This document shows, in pieces, positions 16,580-23,918 of a stretch of 33,081 nt of DNA. This DNA is from Bacteroidales bacterium (GTDB taxonomy: Bacteria; Bacteroidota; Bacteroidia; Bacteroidales; UBA932), in the NCBI GenBank assembly GCA_023227835.1, contig JALOCI010000031.1:1-33081 (forward strand). The letters are read 5' to 3'. The notes under the pieces were generated by a model that searched no databases, had not been told where the DNA came from, and was given only the letters and a program-made list of their open reading frames with translations. Both the position numbers and the translations under genes were made by a program. Position 1 is the stretch's first letter. Each line of letters opens with the position of its first letter.

Positions 16580-17311
16580 TTATATGAAATCATTTTTTTG
16601 AGGTTCTTCAATGAGGTTTGTAACAATAAGATCCTGCATAATGTGAATTATTATGACAGGAATCACAGACCCCAGTACAATATAGAGAAATCCGAAATAT
16701 ATACCTGCAAGCAGTGGCTTGTATGCCTCTTTTCTCTGATATATATGCCCTATCCCGAATACCGCAGATGAGACAGCAAGTACTATCCATATTGAAATGT
16801 TTGGAAAAAGTAGTTGCATTGCAAAGAAAAGATAGCCTCTGTATTGTATCTCCTCAGTTATGCCGGCTGAAATGGCAAGCATTTTCCACTCACCTTTCTC
16901 CTTTTTTGACACGGGCAATGCAAAACGGAGTTCATCAGGAATCGTCTCTTCATACTCTCTTCTTTTTTTCTTGTCGAATCTTATTGCAATAATATTGTAT
17001 GCCAGGTAGCATATATATGCTATATACGATATGAGTGAAACAATGACAATCCAACCTTTCATGCCGTTTTTACCGGGATCTATGTAGTCCAATCCAAGAG
17101 ACTCTGGAGAGTGACCGTCAATGAGAAGTACGGATATAATTATTAATGTGGGAATCCATGACCAAAACATGGATTGCCTGTACCATGAAGATTTGTCAGT
17201 AAACCCGGTATTATTGGATTTTCTGATTACTCTTGTGTGATAATAACCTGATATAGGATATACAGCTACATAAAGGATTAAAGCTGCTATGAATAATATA
17301 ATCTGCACCAT
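16580..17311 (-). CDS. CPBP-family intramembrane glutamic endopeptidase
   Basis: The 243-aa polytopic membrane protein contains all CPBP (type II CAAX protease, Abi) motifs: EE153-154xxxR158 in TEEIQYRG, F185xxxH189 in FGIGH, and H223xxxD227 in HIMQD. Around seven membrane segments are visible. Members cleave within or next to the membrane; bacterial roles range from prenyl-protein processing to bacteriocin self-immunity and anti-sigma or signalling cleavage. Its substrate is unknown, and no prenylated or bacteriocin-like gene lies near. It lies 54 bp after NhaD and 11 bp before the ROK gene on the same strand, so it may simply be carried in the same transcript. Confidence 0.85.
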   Translation of the reverse strand: MVQIILFIAALILYVAVYPISGYYHTRVIRKSNNTGFTDKSSWYRQSMFWSWIPTLIIISVLLIDGHSPESLGLDYIDPGKNGMKGWIVIVSLISYIAYICYLAYNIIAIRFDKKKRREYEETIPDELRFALPVSKKEKGEWKMLAISAGITEEIQYRGYLFFAMQLLFPNISIWIVLAVSSAVFGIGHIYQRKEAYKPLLAGIYFGFLYIVLGSVIPVIIIHIMQDLIVTNLIEEPQKNDFI

Positions 17312-17365
17312 GAGACAAGTTTACGGATTTTTTTTCTATCCTCCTTATAAAACTTGCCTAAAGAG

Positions 17366-18778
17366 CTATAAAAACTGCGAAAGTATATAAACGCCTGCCC
17401 CTGATAGATATCCGAGCAATGCAATGAAGGAGAATCGTCTGAGATACCATGTGAATGTTATTTTCTCAATACCCATAACAACAACTCCTGCTGCCGAACC
17501 TATAATCAGCATACTTCCTCCGACTCCTGCGCAGTATGCCAAAAATTCCCAAAAAACGCCATCCTGTACAAAGTACTGCATAAAGGATGGATCAGCTACA
17601 GTTGCCAGAGTTGCGGGATCGACCAGAGGGTACATACCCATGGCCACGGCAACAAGGGGAACGTTGTCCACAATTGCAGAAAAAGCACCGATAATAATGT
17701 TTATTGCATAGACATTATGAACGTTCTCATTTAGATATACTCCTGCCATTTTGAGTATTCCGGTCGCCTGCAGAGCCATAACTGCCAGTAGTATTCCAAG
17801 GAAAAAGAGGATGGTTGCAGTATCTATCCTGCTGATAACCTTAGCTACACGGAATTTAAGATGTTCCCCGACATGTATGCTTTTGTACATAAATTCAGTA
17901 TAAACCCAGAGCACTCCAAGAACAGTCAACACACCTACAAAAGGAGGCAATCCTGTAATATGCTTGAATACAGGAATGGATAGAAGCCCGAAAACTCCCA
18001 AAAGTAGTAATGCTCTCTTCTGATTTTTCTCGATTATATCCTCTTTAGTTTCAACACTCAGTTTCCTGACCTCACCCTTTAGATCTCCTTTAAGCATTCT
18101 CCTGGCAAATAACAAAGGGACAGCCGTTGAAACGACGCTTGGAATAAAAAGTGATGACATAAGCGGCATGGTGGTAATCTTGCCTTTTATCCACAGCATT
18201 ATGGTGGTGACGTCACCTATAGGAGACCATGCGCCGCCACTGTTTGCTGAGATGATTATCATGCTGGCGAATATCCATCTCTCCTTGTAATTCGGGACAA
18301 TCTTTCTTATAAGCGTTACCATTACGATTGATGTGGTGAGATTGTCCAGTACGGCGGACATAAAAAATGTTATGAGTGTGATTATGAATAAAAGCGTTCT
18401 TTTGTTCCGGCTTGTAATCTTCTCGGTTATGACTGAAAAACCATCATGTACATCTACAAGCTCAACTATTGTCATGGCTCCTATAAGGAAAAACAGAGTA
18501 GAGGCAATCTCTCCCAGATTTTCAATTATCTGTAATTCTGTTATGTAGTGCCGGCACTGTTCAATGAGAGGGAGGGACTGTAGGGAAGGGTTGTTTTTAA
18601 GAAATTCGGCAAATGCCTCGTGATTCACTGTGGATGCCGATAATGGCATGAACATAACATAAATAACCCAAAGGATACCTCCGGTAAGCAGTGCGGCAGC
18701 AGCCTTGTTAACCTGAAATTTGTGTTCCATTGCTATGCACAGATAGCCAATGACGAACACTAAAACCATTATTGCCAA
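17366..18778 (-). CDS. nhaD: Na+/H+ antiporter NhaD
   Basis: The 470-aa protein is an NhaD-type antiporter of the ion-transporter superfamily; it exchanges cytoplasmic Na+ or Li+ for protons at the inner membrane. Evidence is about 12-13 membrane helices and the family motifs TLFFLIGAMTIVELVDVHDG, SAVLDNLTTSIVMVTL, SANSGGAWSPIGDVTTIML and, in the second half, AIVDNVPLVAVAMGMYP, with the paired DN and SP/PI residues of the inverted repeats. The listed start is TTG at 18778, which keeps the MAIxVxVFVxGYL beginning of relatives. An ATG nine bases further in (18769) is possible. It begins 7 bp after the outer-membrane barrel gene and shares its promoter. Confidence 0.92.
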   Translation of the reverse strand: MAIMVLVFVIGYLCIAMEHKFQVNKAAAALLTGGILWVIYVMFMPLSASTVNHEAFAEFLKNNPSLQSLPLIEQCRHYITELQIIENLGEIASTLFFLIGAMTIVELVDVHDGFSVITEKITSRNKRTLLFIITLITFFMSAVLDNLTTSIVMVTLIRKIVPNYKERWIFASMIIISANSGGAWSPIGDVTTIMLWIKGKITTMPLMSSLFIPSVVSTAVPLLFARRMLKGDLKGEVRKLSVETKEDIIEKNQKRALLLLGVFGLLSIPVFKHITGLPPFVGVLTVLGVLWVYTEFMYKSIHVGEHLKFRVAKVISRIDTATILFFLGILLAVMALQATGILKMAGVYLNENVHNVYAINIIIGAFSAIVDNVPLVAVAMGMYPLVDPATLATVADPSFMQYFVQDGVFWEFLAYCAGVGGSMLIIGSAAGVVVMGIEKITFTWYLRRFSFIALLGYLSGAGVYILSQFL

Positions 18779-18785
18779 ATCTCAT

Positions 18786-19385
18786 TCAAAATCTATAACC
18801 AACCCCGAAAGTGACTCCGCGATTGGCGAGTTTATAACTTTTCCAGGGCAGTATACCCTGATACCTGATAAAAGGGCCGAATGTTACCAGCAAACCGTTA
18901 TTGAGTTTAAACTCACCACCGAAATGCAATCCTGCACCAATGCCATTCAGGTCTCTATCTCCCCCATTTACATTGAAAGTAGGTCCGCCACTTACAAACA
19001 GGTATTTGAAGAAGTGGTAGCGGGCATAAACCGGAATGGAGAAAACATTAAGGCTTTGCTTTTCTGATAATGTAGGACGATAGGCTGGAGAGACATCAAA
19101 TGAGTTCCCGATAAATGAGATTCCAGGAACAATATCAAGATTGTCCGTTATCTTGAATGCAATATCGGCTTCGATAGAGTAAAACCCTATACCGGTATAG
19201 GAAGGACCGCCCTCAATATCTTCCGAGCTGTAAAGATCATTTCCTCCGAAAGATACTTTGACGGTAACACTTTTACCGTATGGTAACAATTTGTCGACAT
19301 TTTCGGTTAACCTGCTCTGTCCATAGGCATTATATGTGCCTATTAACAGGAAGAGAATAAGAAATGCAGCAATTGTATGTCTCAT
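18786..19385 (-). CDS. Small outer-membrane beta-barrel protein
   Basis: The 199-aa protein has a clear signal peptide (cleavage after AYG, before QSRLTE) and about eight alternating amphipathic strands, for example YTGIGFYSIEADIAFKITDNLDIVPGISF, here described by its residues 63-91. It ends in the classic FGVGYRF with terminal Phe, the recognition signal for the BAM machinery. Size and pattern fit an eight-stranded OmpA/OmpX-like barrel. Function is unknown. It heads the run leading to nhaD (7 bp downstream) and has its own CAAATATA/TATATTTG -7 box. Confidence 0.78.
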   Translation of the reverse strand: MRHTIAAFLILFLLIGTYNAYGQSRLTENVDKLLPYGKSVTVKVSFGGNDLYSSEDIEGGPSYTGIGFYSIEADIAFKITDNLDIVPGISFIGNSFDVSPAYRPTLSEKQSLNVFSIPVYARYHFFKYLFVSGGPTFNVNGGDRDLNGIGAGLHFGGEFKLNNGLLVTFGPFIRYQGILPWKSYKLANRGVTFGVGYRF

Positions 19386-19404
19386 GTGGCAATTTTATCG
19401 CTTA

Positions 19405-19412
19405 CAAATATA
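19405..19412 (-). promoter_or_regulatory. -7 box TATATTTG for the barrel-nhaD operon
   Basis: Minus-strand TATATTTG fits TAnnTTTG and lies 19 bp before the barrel ATG. It is the only such box found upstream of this six-gene run. The 91-bp gap 19386-19476 otherwise shows nothing. Confidence 0.55.
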
Positions 19413-19476
19413 AAGCAATTTATTGATTTTTGTAATACCTGATTATTATGTAGGGGGCAATATTTTTAGAAAAAAT

Positions 19477-20682
19477 CTATCGGAAGGAGGGCTTAATCTT
19501 GAGAGCTAGGCCGCCGAGAGATGTTTCGCGGTATAGGCTGGGGATATCTTTACCGGTTTGTTTCATGACCCTGACCACTTTGTCAAAGCTAACCCGGTGT
19601 ACTCCGTCGGAGTGGGCTGCAAAAGCGCTGGAATCAAGTGCACGCGCGGCAGCAAATGCATTGCGTTCTATACATGGGATTTGTACCAGGCCTGCAACGG
19701 GGTCACAGGTGAGTCCAAGGTGGTGTTCAAGACCCATCTCTGCAGCATATTCAATTTGATAAGGAGAGCCTCCGAACAGTTGGGCAGCGGCACCGGAAGC
19801 CATTGAACAGGCAGCTCCTATCTCTCCCTGGCAGCCGACCTCTGCACCGGAGATTGAGGCGTTCTCTTTTATAAGGTTTCCTATCAGGCCTGCGGTTGCT
19901 AATGCTCTCAGGATCTTTTGGGTGGAGAACCCGTAACGCTCCTGCATGTGGTACAATACGGCGGGGAGGGTGCCGCAGGATCCGCAAGTGGGGGCAGTGA
20001 CTATCAGTCCGCCAGAAGCGTTTTCTTCTGAAACGGCAAGAGCATAGGCAAAAACGAGACTGCGGTTTTGCAGGGTTCCTTGAGAACTTTTGGCCTTGAC
20101 AAGGTATGATGATGCTTTGCGGGGGAGCTTGATTTCTCCCGGCAACACACCTTCGTTGTCGACTCCTCTTTTAATCGCATCCTGCATGGTAACCCATATT
20201 TTTGCAAGGTAGTCCCAGATGGCCGGCCCTTCGGAAATTTCTACGTATTCCCAGAGTGTGCGCCCATTCTCTTTGCACCATTGGAGTATTTCATCCATAG
20301 TGTTCATGTTGTAAATGGAGGTTTTTGTTTCTTGGGAATCTTCGCTGGCAATGTCACCTCCTCCTACGCTGTATGAGATCCATTGGTCTGATATGTTGTT
20401 TTGTTGATCAATGGCTTCGAACTTCATACCGTTAGGATGGAAGGGGAGGAAAATTTCAGGTTCCCATACAAGTTCCAGCCTCTGCTCTCCAATTCTGTCA
20501 AGAAGAGCTTTGTCTGTCAAGTGCCCTTTTCCTGTAGCTGCGAGGCTTCCGTACAGTGTTATCCTGTACCTGGCGGCGTCCGGGTTTTTCTTCAGGAAAA
20601 CATTGGCAGCATTGATAGGCCCCATCGTATGGCTGCTGGACGGACCGTATCCGATTTTAAAAATTTTTTCTATTGTTTGCAT
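19477..20682 (-). CDS. sdaA: L-serine ammonia-lyase, single-chain iron-sulfur type
   Basis: This enzyme deaminates L-serine to pyruvate and ammonia using an oxygen-labile [4Fe-4S] cluster. The 401-aa chain has the N-terminal beta domain with GYGPSSSHTMGP (11-22) and the catalytic alpha domain with TAPTCGSCGTLPAVL (229-243). The three cluster cysteines are C284, C326 and C337; their spacing of 42 and 11 is exactly that of the structurally known Legionella enzyme. In that enzyme and in E. coli SdaA (ending GGLAIKVQCD) a Cys at the C-terminus sits in the active site; here the end is GGLALKIKPSFR, without Cys. A minus-strand TACCTTTG -7 box with a correctly spaced TTG lies upstream. The gene appears monocistronic. 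Confidence 0.94.
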   Translation of the reverse strand: MQTIEKIFKIGYGPSSSHTMGPINAANVFLKKNPDAARYRITLYGSLAATGKGHLTDKALLDRIGEQRLELVWEPEIFLPFHPNGMKFEAIDQQNNISDQWISYSVGGGDIASEDSQETKTSIYNMNTMDEILQWCKENGRTLWEYVEISEGPAIWDYLAKIWVTMQDAIKRGVDNEGVLPGEIKLPRKASSYLVKAKSSQGTLQNRSLVFAYALAVSEENASGGLIVTAPTCGSCGTLPAVLYHMQERYGFSTQKILRALATAGLIGNLIKENASISGAEVGCQGEIGAACSMASGAAAQLFGGSPYQIEYAAEMGLEHHLGLTCDPVAGLVQIPCIERNAFAAARALDSSAFAAHSDGVHRVSFDKVVRVMKQTGKDIPSLYRETSLGGLALKIKPSFR

Positions 20683-20743
20683 AAGTTTCCTTAAAGATTT
20701 GATTCCCTTGAAGATTTAGTTTTCATGGAGATTTTGTCGTGCC

Positions 20744-20774
20744 CAAAGGTAAGCAATTAACATGATACCAGCAA
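20744..20774 (-). promoter_or_regulatory. sdaA promoter
   Basis: On the minus strand TACCTTTG (20751-20744) matches TAnnTTTG and CTTG/TTG (20774-20772) lies 20 bp upstream, matching the Bacteroidota -33/-7 spacing. This is the best complete promoter in the window, giving a leader of roughly 55 nt. Confidence 0.6.
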
Positions 20775-20815
20775 GTTGTTGGTTTGTCCTAAGGGTGACA
20801 AAGATTTGCTATATA

Positions 20816-20847
20816 CATTAGGGTAAAATTTTGGATGTTACCTAATG
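20816..20847 (-). repeat. Inverted repeat upstream of the sdaA promoter
   Basis: CATTAGGGTAA (20816-20826) and TTACCTAATG (20838-20847) pair with a single-base bulge around an 11-nt spacer. It lies 40 bp upstream of the sdaA -33 element and downstream of the dnaK terminator. No T-run follows, so a regulator site is more likely than a terminator. Confidence 0.4.
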
Positions 20848-20865
20848 CTATGTATTTGTAAATAT

Positions 20866-20911
20866 AAATCAAAACAAAAAGCCGCCGCAAACATAATGCT
20901 TGCAGCGGCTT
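20866..20911 (-). terminator. dnaK intrinsic terminator
   Basis: On the minus strand AAGCCGCTGCAA (20911-20900) pairs with TTGCGGCGGCTT (20890-20879), with one mismatch and a 9-nt loop, followed by TTTTTGTTTTGATTT. It lies about 120 bp after the dnaK stop. Confidence 0.88.
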
Positions 20912-20951
20912 AATCTAGAGTCAGTATTTAGTTTCAGTTTAAAGCTCTTAA

Positions 20952-21035
20952 TTTTCACTTTTCACTCCTCACTTTTCACTCCTCACTTTTCACTATTCAC
21001 TCTCCACTCTCCACTCTCCACTATTAACTATTTAC
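20952..21035 (-). repeat. Twelve-copy heptanucleotide array in the dnaK 3' UTR
   Basis: Twelve consecutive 7-mers without any spacer. On the plus strand they are TTTTCAC (x4), TCCTCAC (x2), TATTCAC, TCTCCAC (x3), TATTAAC and TATTTAC; all fit TNYYNAC except the next-to-last unit, which has A at the fourth-fifth position. On the dnaK strand the unit reads GTGRRNA. The unit nearest dnaK (21029-21035) contains the TAA stop. The remaining 20912-20951 between array and terminator shows nothing. Confidence 0.85.
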
Positions 21036-22948
21036 TTAACTTCTTCAAAGTCAACGTCAGTTACCTCTTTGTCACCACCGTTGCCGTTATCGCTGTTGCC
21101 GGCCTGACCAGCATCGGCTGAAGCACTCTGTGAAGGTCCGCTCTGAGCAGCTTTGGCCATATCCTCAGAGGCAGCGTGCCATGCAGCGTTCATGCTCTCC
21201 ATCGCTTTGTCTATAGCTGCAACATCACCTGATTTATGTGCCTCTTTCAGTGTGGCAAGAGCACTCTCTATCGCACCCTTCTTCTCTGCCGGGATCTTGT
21301 CTCCGTACTCTTTGAGATTCTTTTCGGTCTGGAAAATCATGCCATCTGCGGCGTTGATCTTATCGACCTTTTCTCTTTCAGCCTTATCGGCTGCCTCATT
21401 TGCCTTTGCCTCGTCACGCATTCTCTTGATCTCTGACTCGCTAAGCCCTGAAGAAGCTTCGATACGGATCTTCTGTTCCTTGCCTGTTCCCTTATCCTTT
21501 GCTGTTACATGCAAGATACCGTTTGCATCGATATCGAAGGTAACCTCAATCTGAGGAACTCCTCTTGGTGCAGGAGCGATTCCGTCCAGGTGGAAACGTC
21601 CGATTGTCTTGTTGTCTTTAGCCATAGGCCTTTCTCCCTGAAGCACGTGTATTTCTACTGAAGGCTGGTTATCGCTTGCGGTGCTGAATACTTCAGACTT
21701 GCGTGTAGGAATTGTTGTATTTGATTCAATAAGCTTTGTCATAACAGAGCCGAATGTCTCAATTCCGAGTGAAAGTGGGGTTACATCAAGGAGAAGTACA
21801 TCTTTCACATCACCTGCAAGTACACCGCCCTGAATTGCTGCACCGACTGCCACAACCTCGTCCGGATTAACGCCTTTGCTCGGGGTTTTGCCGAAGAATT
21901 TCTCTACAATCTGCTGGATTGCAGGAATTCTTGTTGAACCGCCGACAAGAAGTACTTCGTCAATGTCTGAAGCCTTGTAGTTGGCGTCACTAAGAGCCTT
22001 GCGGCATGGTTCTACTGTTTTCTGAATAAGGGAGTCGCAGATTTGTTCGAACTTTGCCCTGGTAAGAGTCTTTACAAGGTGCTTTGGAACGCCGTCAACA
22101 GGCATGATGTAAGGAAGGTTTATCTCAGATGTTGTCTGGCTTGACAACTCAATCTTTGCCTTCTCTGCAGCCTCTTTAAGTCTCTGAAGAGCCATAGGGT
22201 CTTTTCTGAGGTCGATGCCGTTATTTTCGCTCTTGAATTCATCGGCCAGCCAGTCGATAATCTTCTGGTCAAAGTCGTCACCACCAAGGTGTGTGTCACC
22301 GTTTGTCGATTTAACTTCAAAAACGCCCTCTCCGAGCTCAAGGATTGATATATCAAAAGTTCCTCCTCCAAGGTCGAATACGGCAACCTTCATATCCTTG
22401 TGCATTTTGTCAAGACCGTATGCAAGTGCTGCGGCTGTAGGCTCGTTGATTATCCTTTTAACCTTAAGACCTGCAATCTCACCTGCCTCCTTTGTGGCTT
22501 GTCTTTGTGAGTCGCTGAAGTATGCAGGGACTGTGATGACAGCCTCAGTTACTTCCTGACCGAGATAATCCTCTGCGGTCTTTTTCATCTTCTGCAATAC
22601 CATAGCAGATATCTCCTGTGGAGTATAGAGACGTCCGTCAATGTTTACGCGGGATGTATTGTTGTCACCTCTGTCCACTTTATATGGAACTCGGCCGATC
22701 TCTGTCTGTACCCGATCAAAACTTTCACCCATGAATCTCTTAATTGAGTAAATGGTCTTTGTAGGATTTGTGATAGCCTGTCTTTTTGCAGGATCTCCGA
22801 TTTTTCTTTCACCATTGTCGGCAAATGCAACAACAGAAGGGGTTGTCCTTTTACCCTCGCTGTTAATAATGACTGTTGGCTCATTTCCCTCCATTACGGC
22901 TACGCAGGAGTTTGTAGTACCAAGGTCGATTCCAATAATTTTTCCCAT
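21032..22948 (-). CDS. dnaK: Hsp70 chaperone DnaK
   Basis: DnaK is the cytoplasmic ATP-driven chaperone. The 638-aa protein starts MGKIIGIDLGTTNSCVAV and has the ATPase motifs FDLGGGTFDIS and LLVGGSTRIP, the interdomain linker DVLLLDVTPLSLG, the substrate-binding beta domain (about 390-500), a helical lid, and a disordered Gly/Asn/Asp tail ending DVDFEEVK, close to the bacterial EEVK/EEV-type end. The frame remains open 27 codons further upstream, but those codons cover a palindrome and a promoter-like element, so ATG at 22948 is chosen. dnaJ and grpE are not adjacent. Its upstream region lacks a -7 box of the housekeeping type. The stop codon is part of a heptad array, and a strong terminator follows. 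Confidence 0.97.
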   Translation of the reverse strand: MGKIIGIDLGTTNSCVAVMEGNEPTVIINSEGKRTTPSVVAFADNGERKIGDPAKRQAITNPTKTIYSIKRFMGESFDRVQTEIGRVPYKVDRGDNNTSRVNIDGRLYTPQEISAMVLQKMKKTAEDYLGQEVTEAVITVPAYFSDSQRQATKEAGEIAGLKVKRIINEPTAAALAYGLDKMHKDMKVAVFDLGGGTFDISILELGEGVFEVKSTNGDTHLGGDDFDQKIIDWLADEFKSENNGIDLRKDPMALQRLKEAAEKAKIELSSQTTSEINLPYIMPVDGVPKHLVKTLTRAKFEQICDSLIQKTVEPCRKALSDANYKASDIDEVLLVGGSTRIPAIQQIVEKFFGKTPSKGVNPDEVVAVGAAIQGGVLAGDVKDVLLLDVTPLSLGIETFGSVMTKLIESNTTIPTRKSEVFSTASDNQPSVEIHVLQGERPMAKDNKTIGRFHLDGIAPAPRGVPQIEVTFDIDANGILHVTAKDKGTGKEQKIRIEASSGLSESEIKRMRDEAKANEAADKAEREKVDKINAADGMIFQTEKNLKEYGDKIPAEKKGAIESALATLKEAHKSGDVAAIDKAMESMNAAWHAASEDMAKAAQSGPSQSASADAGQAGNSDNGNGGDKEVTDVDFEEVK

Positions 22949-23006
22949 AATATCTGTTAATTTTTGTTTGTTTCTGTTTGCTTTTGCCTGAAATGTATCG
23001 AACATT

Positions 23007-23037
23007 GTGCCAAATGGAAAAACTGACAAGGTGTCAG
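23007..23037 (-). promoter_or_regulatory. Candidate stress promoter/operator of dnaK
   Basis: A perfect palindrome, CTGACA-N3-TGTCAG (23023-23037), lies upstream of TTGGCAC (minus, 23013-23007), about 60 bp before the dnaK ATG. TTGGCAC equals the -24 half of a sigma-54 promoter, but the -12 half expected five bases later reads TCGA in place of TTGC. It is not CIRCE. Role in heat-shock control is inference. Confidence 0.4.
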
Positions 23038-23060
23038 ACTCGCTATTCGGATTATTTCCT

Positions 23061-23068
23061 TAGCTTTG
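23061..23068 (+). promoter_or_regulatory. -7 box TAGCTTTG for panB
   Basis: TAGCTTTG fits TAnnTTTG and lies 34 bp before the panB ATG. No matching -33 TTG is obvious. It is 24 bp from the dnaK palindrome, so the two divergent control regions touch. Confidence 0.5.
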
Positions 23069-23102
23069 TGCGCTGTTTGAAAAACACAAATTTGAAACCA
23101 CA

Positions 23103-23918
23103 ATGTCAGTTGAAGGTAAAAAAAGAATAATAACAACACAGAGGTTGTTGGAAATGAAGCAGAACGGTGAGAGAATCGCAATGTTGACAGCTTATGACTA
23201 TACATCGGCCAAAATTATTGATCAGGCGGGAATTGATATAATACTTGTAGGTGATTCTGCCGCTAATGTGATGGCGGGACATGAGACAACACTACCGATA
23301 ACTATAGAGCAGATGATATATCATGCTCAGAGTGTTGTAAGGGCTGTTAAAAATCCTATGGTAGTTGTTGATATGCCATTTGGCACATATCAGGGGAACT
23401 CTAAGCTTGCGGTCTCTAATGCTATAAAAATCATGAAAGAGGCAGAAGCTGATGCTTTGAAGGTTGAAGGCGGTTCTGAAATAATAGAGTCAGTTCTAAC
23501 TATCATTTCAGCAGGAATTCCTGTGATGGGACATCTGGGTCTGACACCTCAGTCAATACATAAATTTGGTACTTATAATGTGCGTGCCAAGGAGGAGGCT
23601 GAGGCGAACAAGCTTATAGAGGATGCAATTTCTCTGGAACAGGCAGGTTGTTTTGCTTTGGTGTTGGAAAAGATACCGGCTGAACTTGGAAAGAAAGTCG
23701 CTGAAATATTGAAGATTCCTGTAATAGGAATAGGAGCAGGAAATGGCGTGGACGGACAGGTTTTAGTGATGCATGACATGCTGGGCCTGACTCAGGAGTT
23801 TTCGCCAAGATTTCTAAGGAGATATCACAATCTTCATTTTGAAATGCTTAAAGCAGTTCAAAATTATATTAAGGATGTAAAAGAGAGGGATTTTCCAAAT
23901 GATCAGGAACAGTATTGA
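23103..23918 (+). CDS. panB: 3-methyl-2-oxobutanoate hydroxymethyltransferase
   Basis: PanB adds a hydroxymethyl group from 5,10-methylene-THF to alpha-ketoisovalerate, giving ketopantoate, the first step of pantothenate and coenzyme A synthesis. The 271-aa protein has normal length and all main motifs: MLTAYDYTSAKIIDQAG, the metal-binding LVGDSAANVMAGHETTLPIT and VVVDMPFGTYQ, then MGHLGLTPQS, the catalytic LVLEKIP, and IGIGAGNGVDGQVLVMHDMLG. The usual family sequence here is IGIGAGxxxDGQVLVxxDxLG, so the site is intact. The gene overlaps the pseudouridine synthase by 20 bp. panC and panD are not adjacent. Confidence 0.96.
   Translation: MSVEGKKRIITTQRLLEMKQNGERIAMLTAYDYTSAKIIDQAGIDIILVGDSAANVMAGHETTLPITIEQMIYHAQSVVRAVKNPMVVVDMPFGTYQGNSKLAVSNAIKIMKEAEADALKVEGGSEIIESVLTIISAGIPVMGHLGLTPQSIHKFGTYNVRAKEEAEANKLIEDAISLEQAGCFALVLEKIPAELGKKVAEILKIPVIGIGAGNGVDGQVLVMHDMLGLTQEFSPRFLRRYHNLHFEMLKAVQNYIKDVKERDFPNDQEQY

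Noticed and set aside
17316..17356. CAAGTTT/AAACTTG stem between nhaD and the CPBP gene as attenuator or terminator
   Set aside because: The loop is 27 nt, the stem is AT-rich, and the T-run is inside the loop; chance pairing is likely.
20952..21035. CRISPR-like array after dnaK
   Set aside because: Units are 7 bp with no spacers, so it is a simple tandem repeat and not CRISPR.
21153..21554. 133-aa plus-strand frame opposite dnaK
   Set aside because: Low-complexity Ser/Ala/Phe translation produced by the reverse strand of the DnaK lid domain; no start signal or homology.
23007..23013. Full sigma-54 promoter for dnaK
   Set aside because: The -24 half TTGGCAC is perfect, but the -12 half lacks GC at the required spacing; kept only as a candidate element.
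22949..23029. N-terminal extension of dnaK by 27 residues (open frame to 23029)
   Set aside because: The extra residues have no Hsp70 homology and the DNA there is a palindrome and a promoter-like element; MGKIIGIDLGTTN at 22948 is the standard Hsp70 start.
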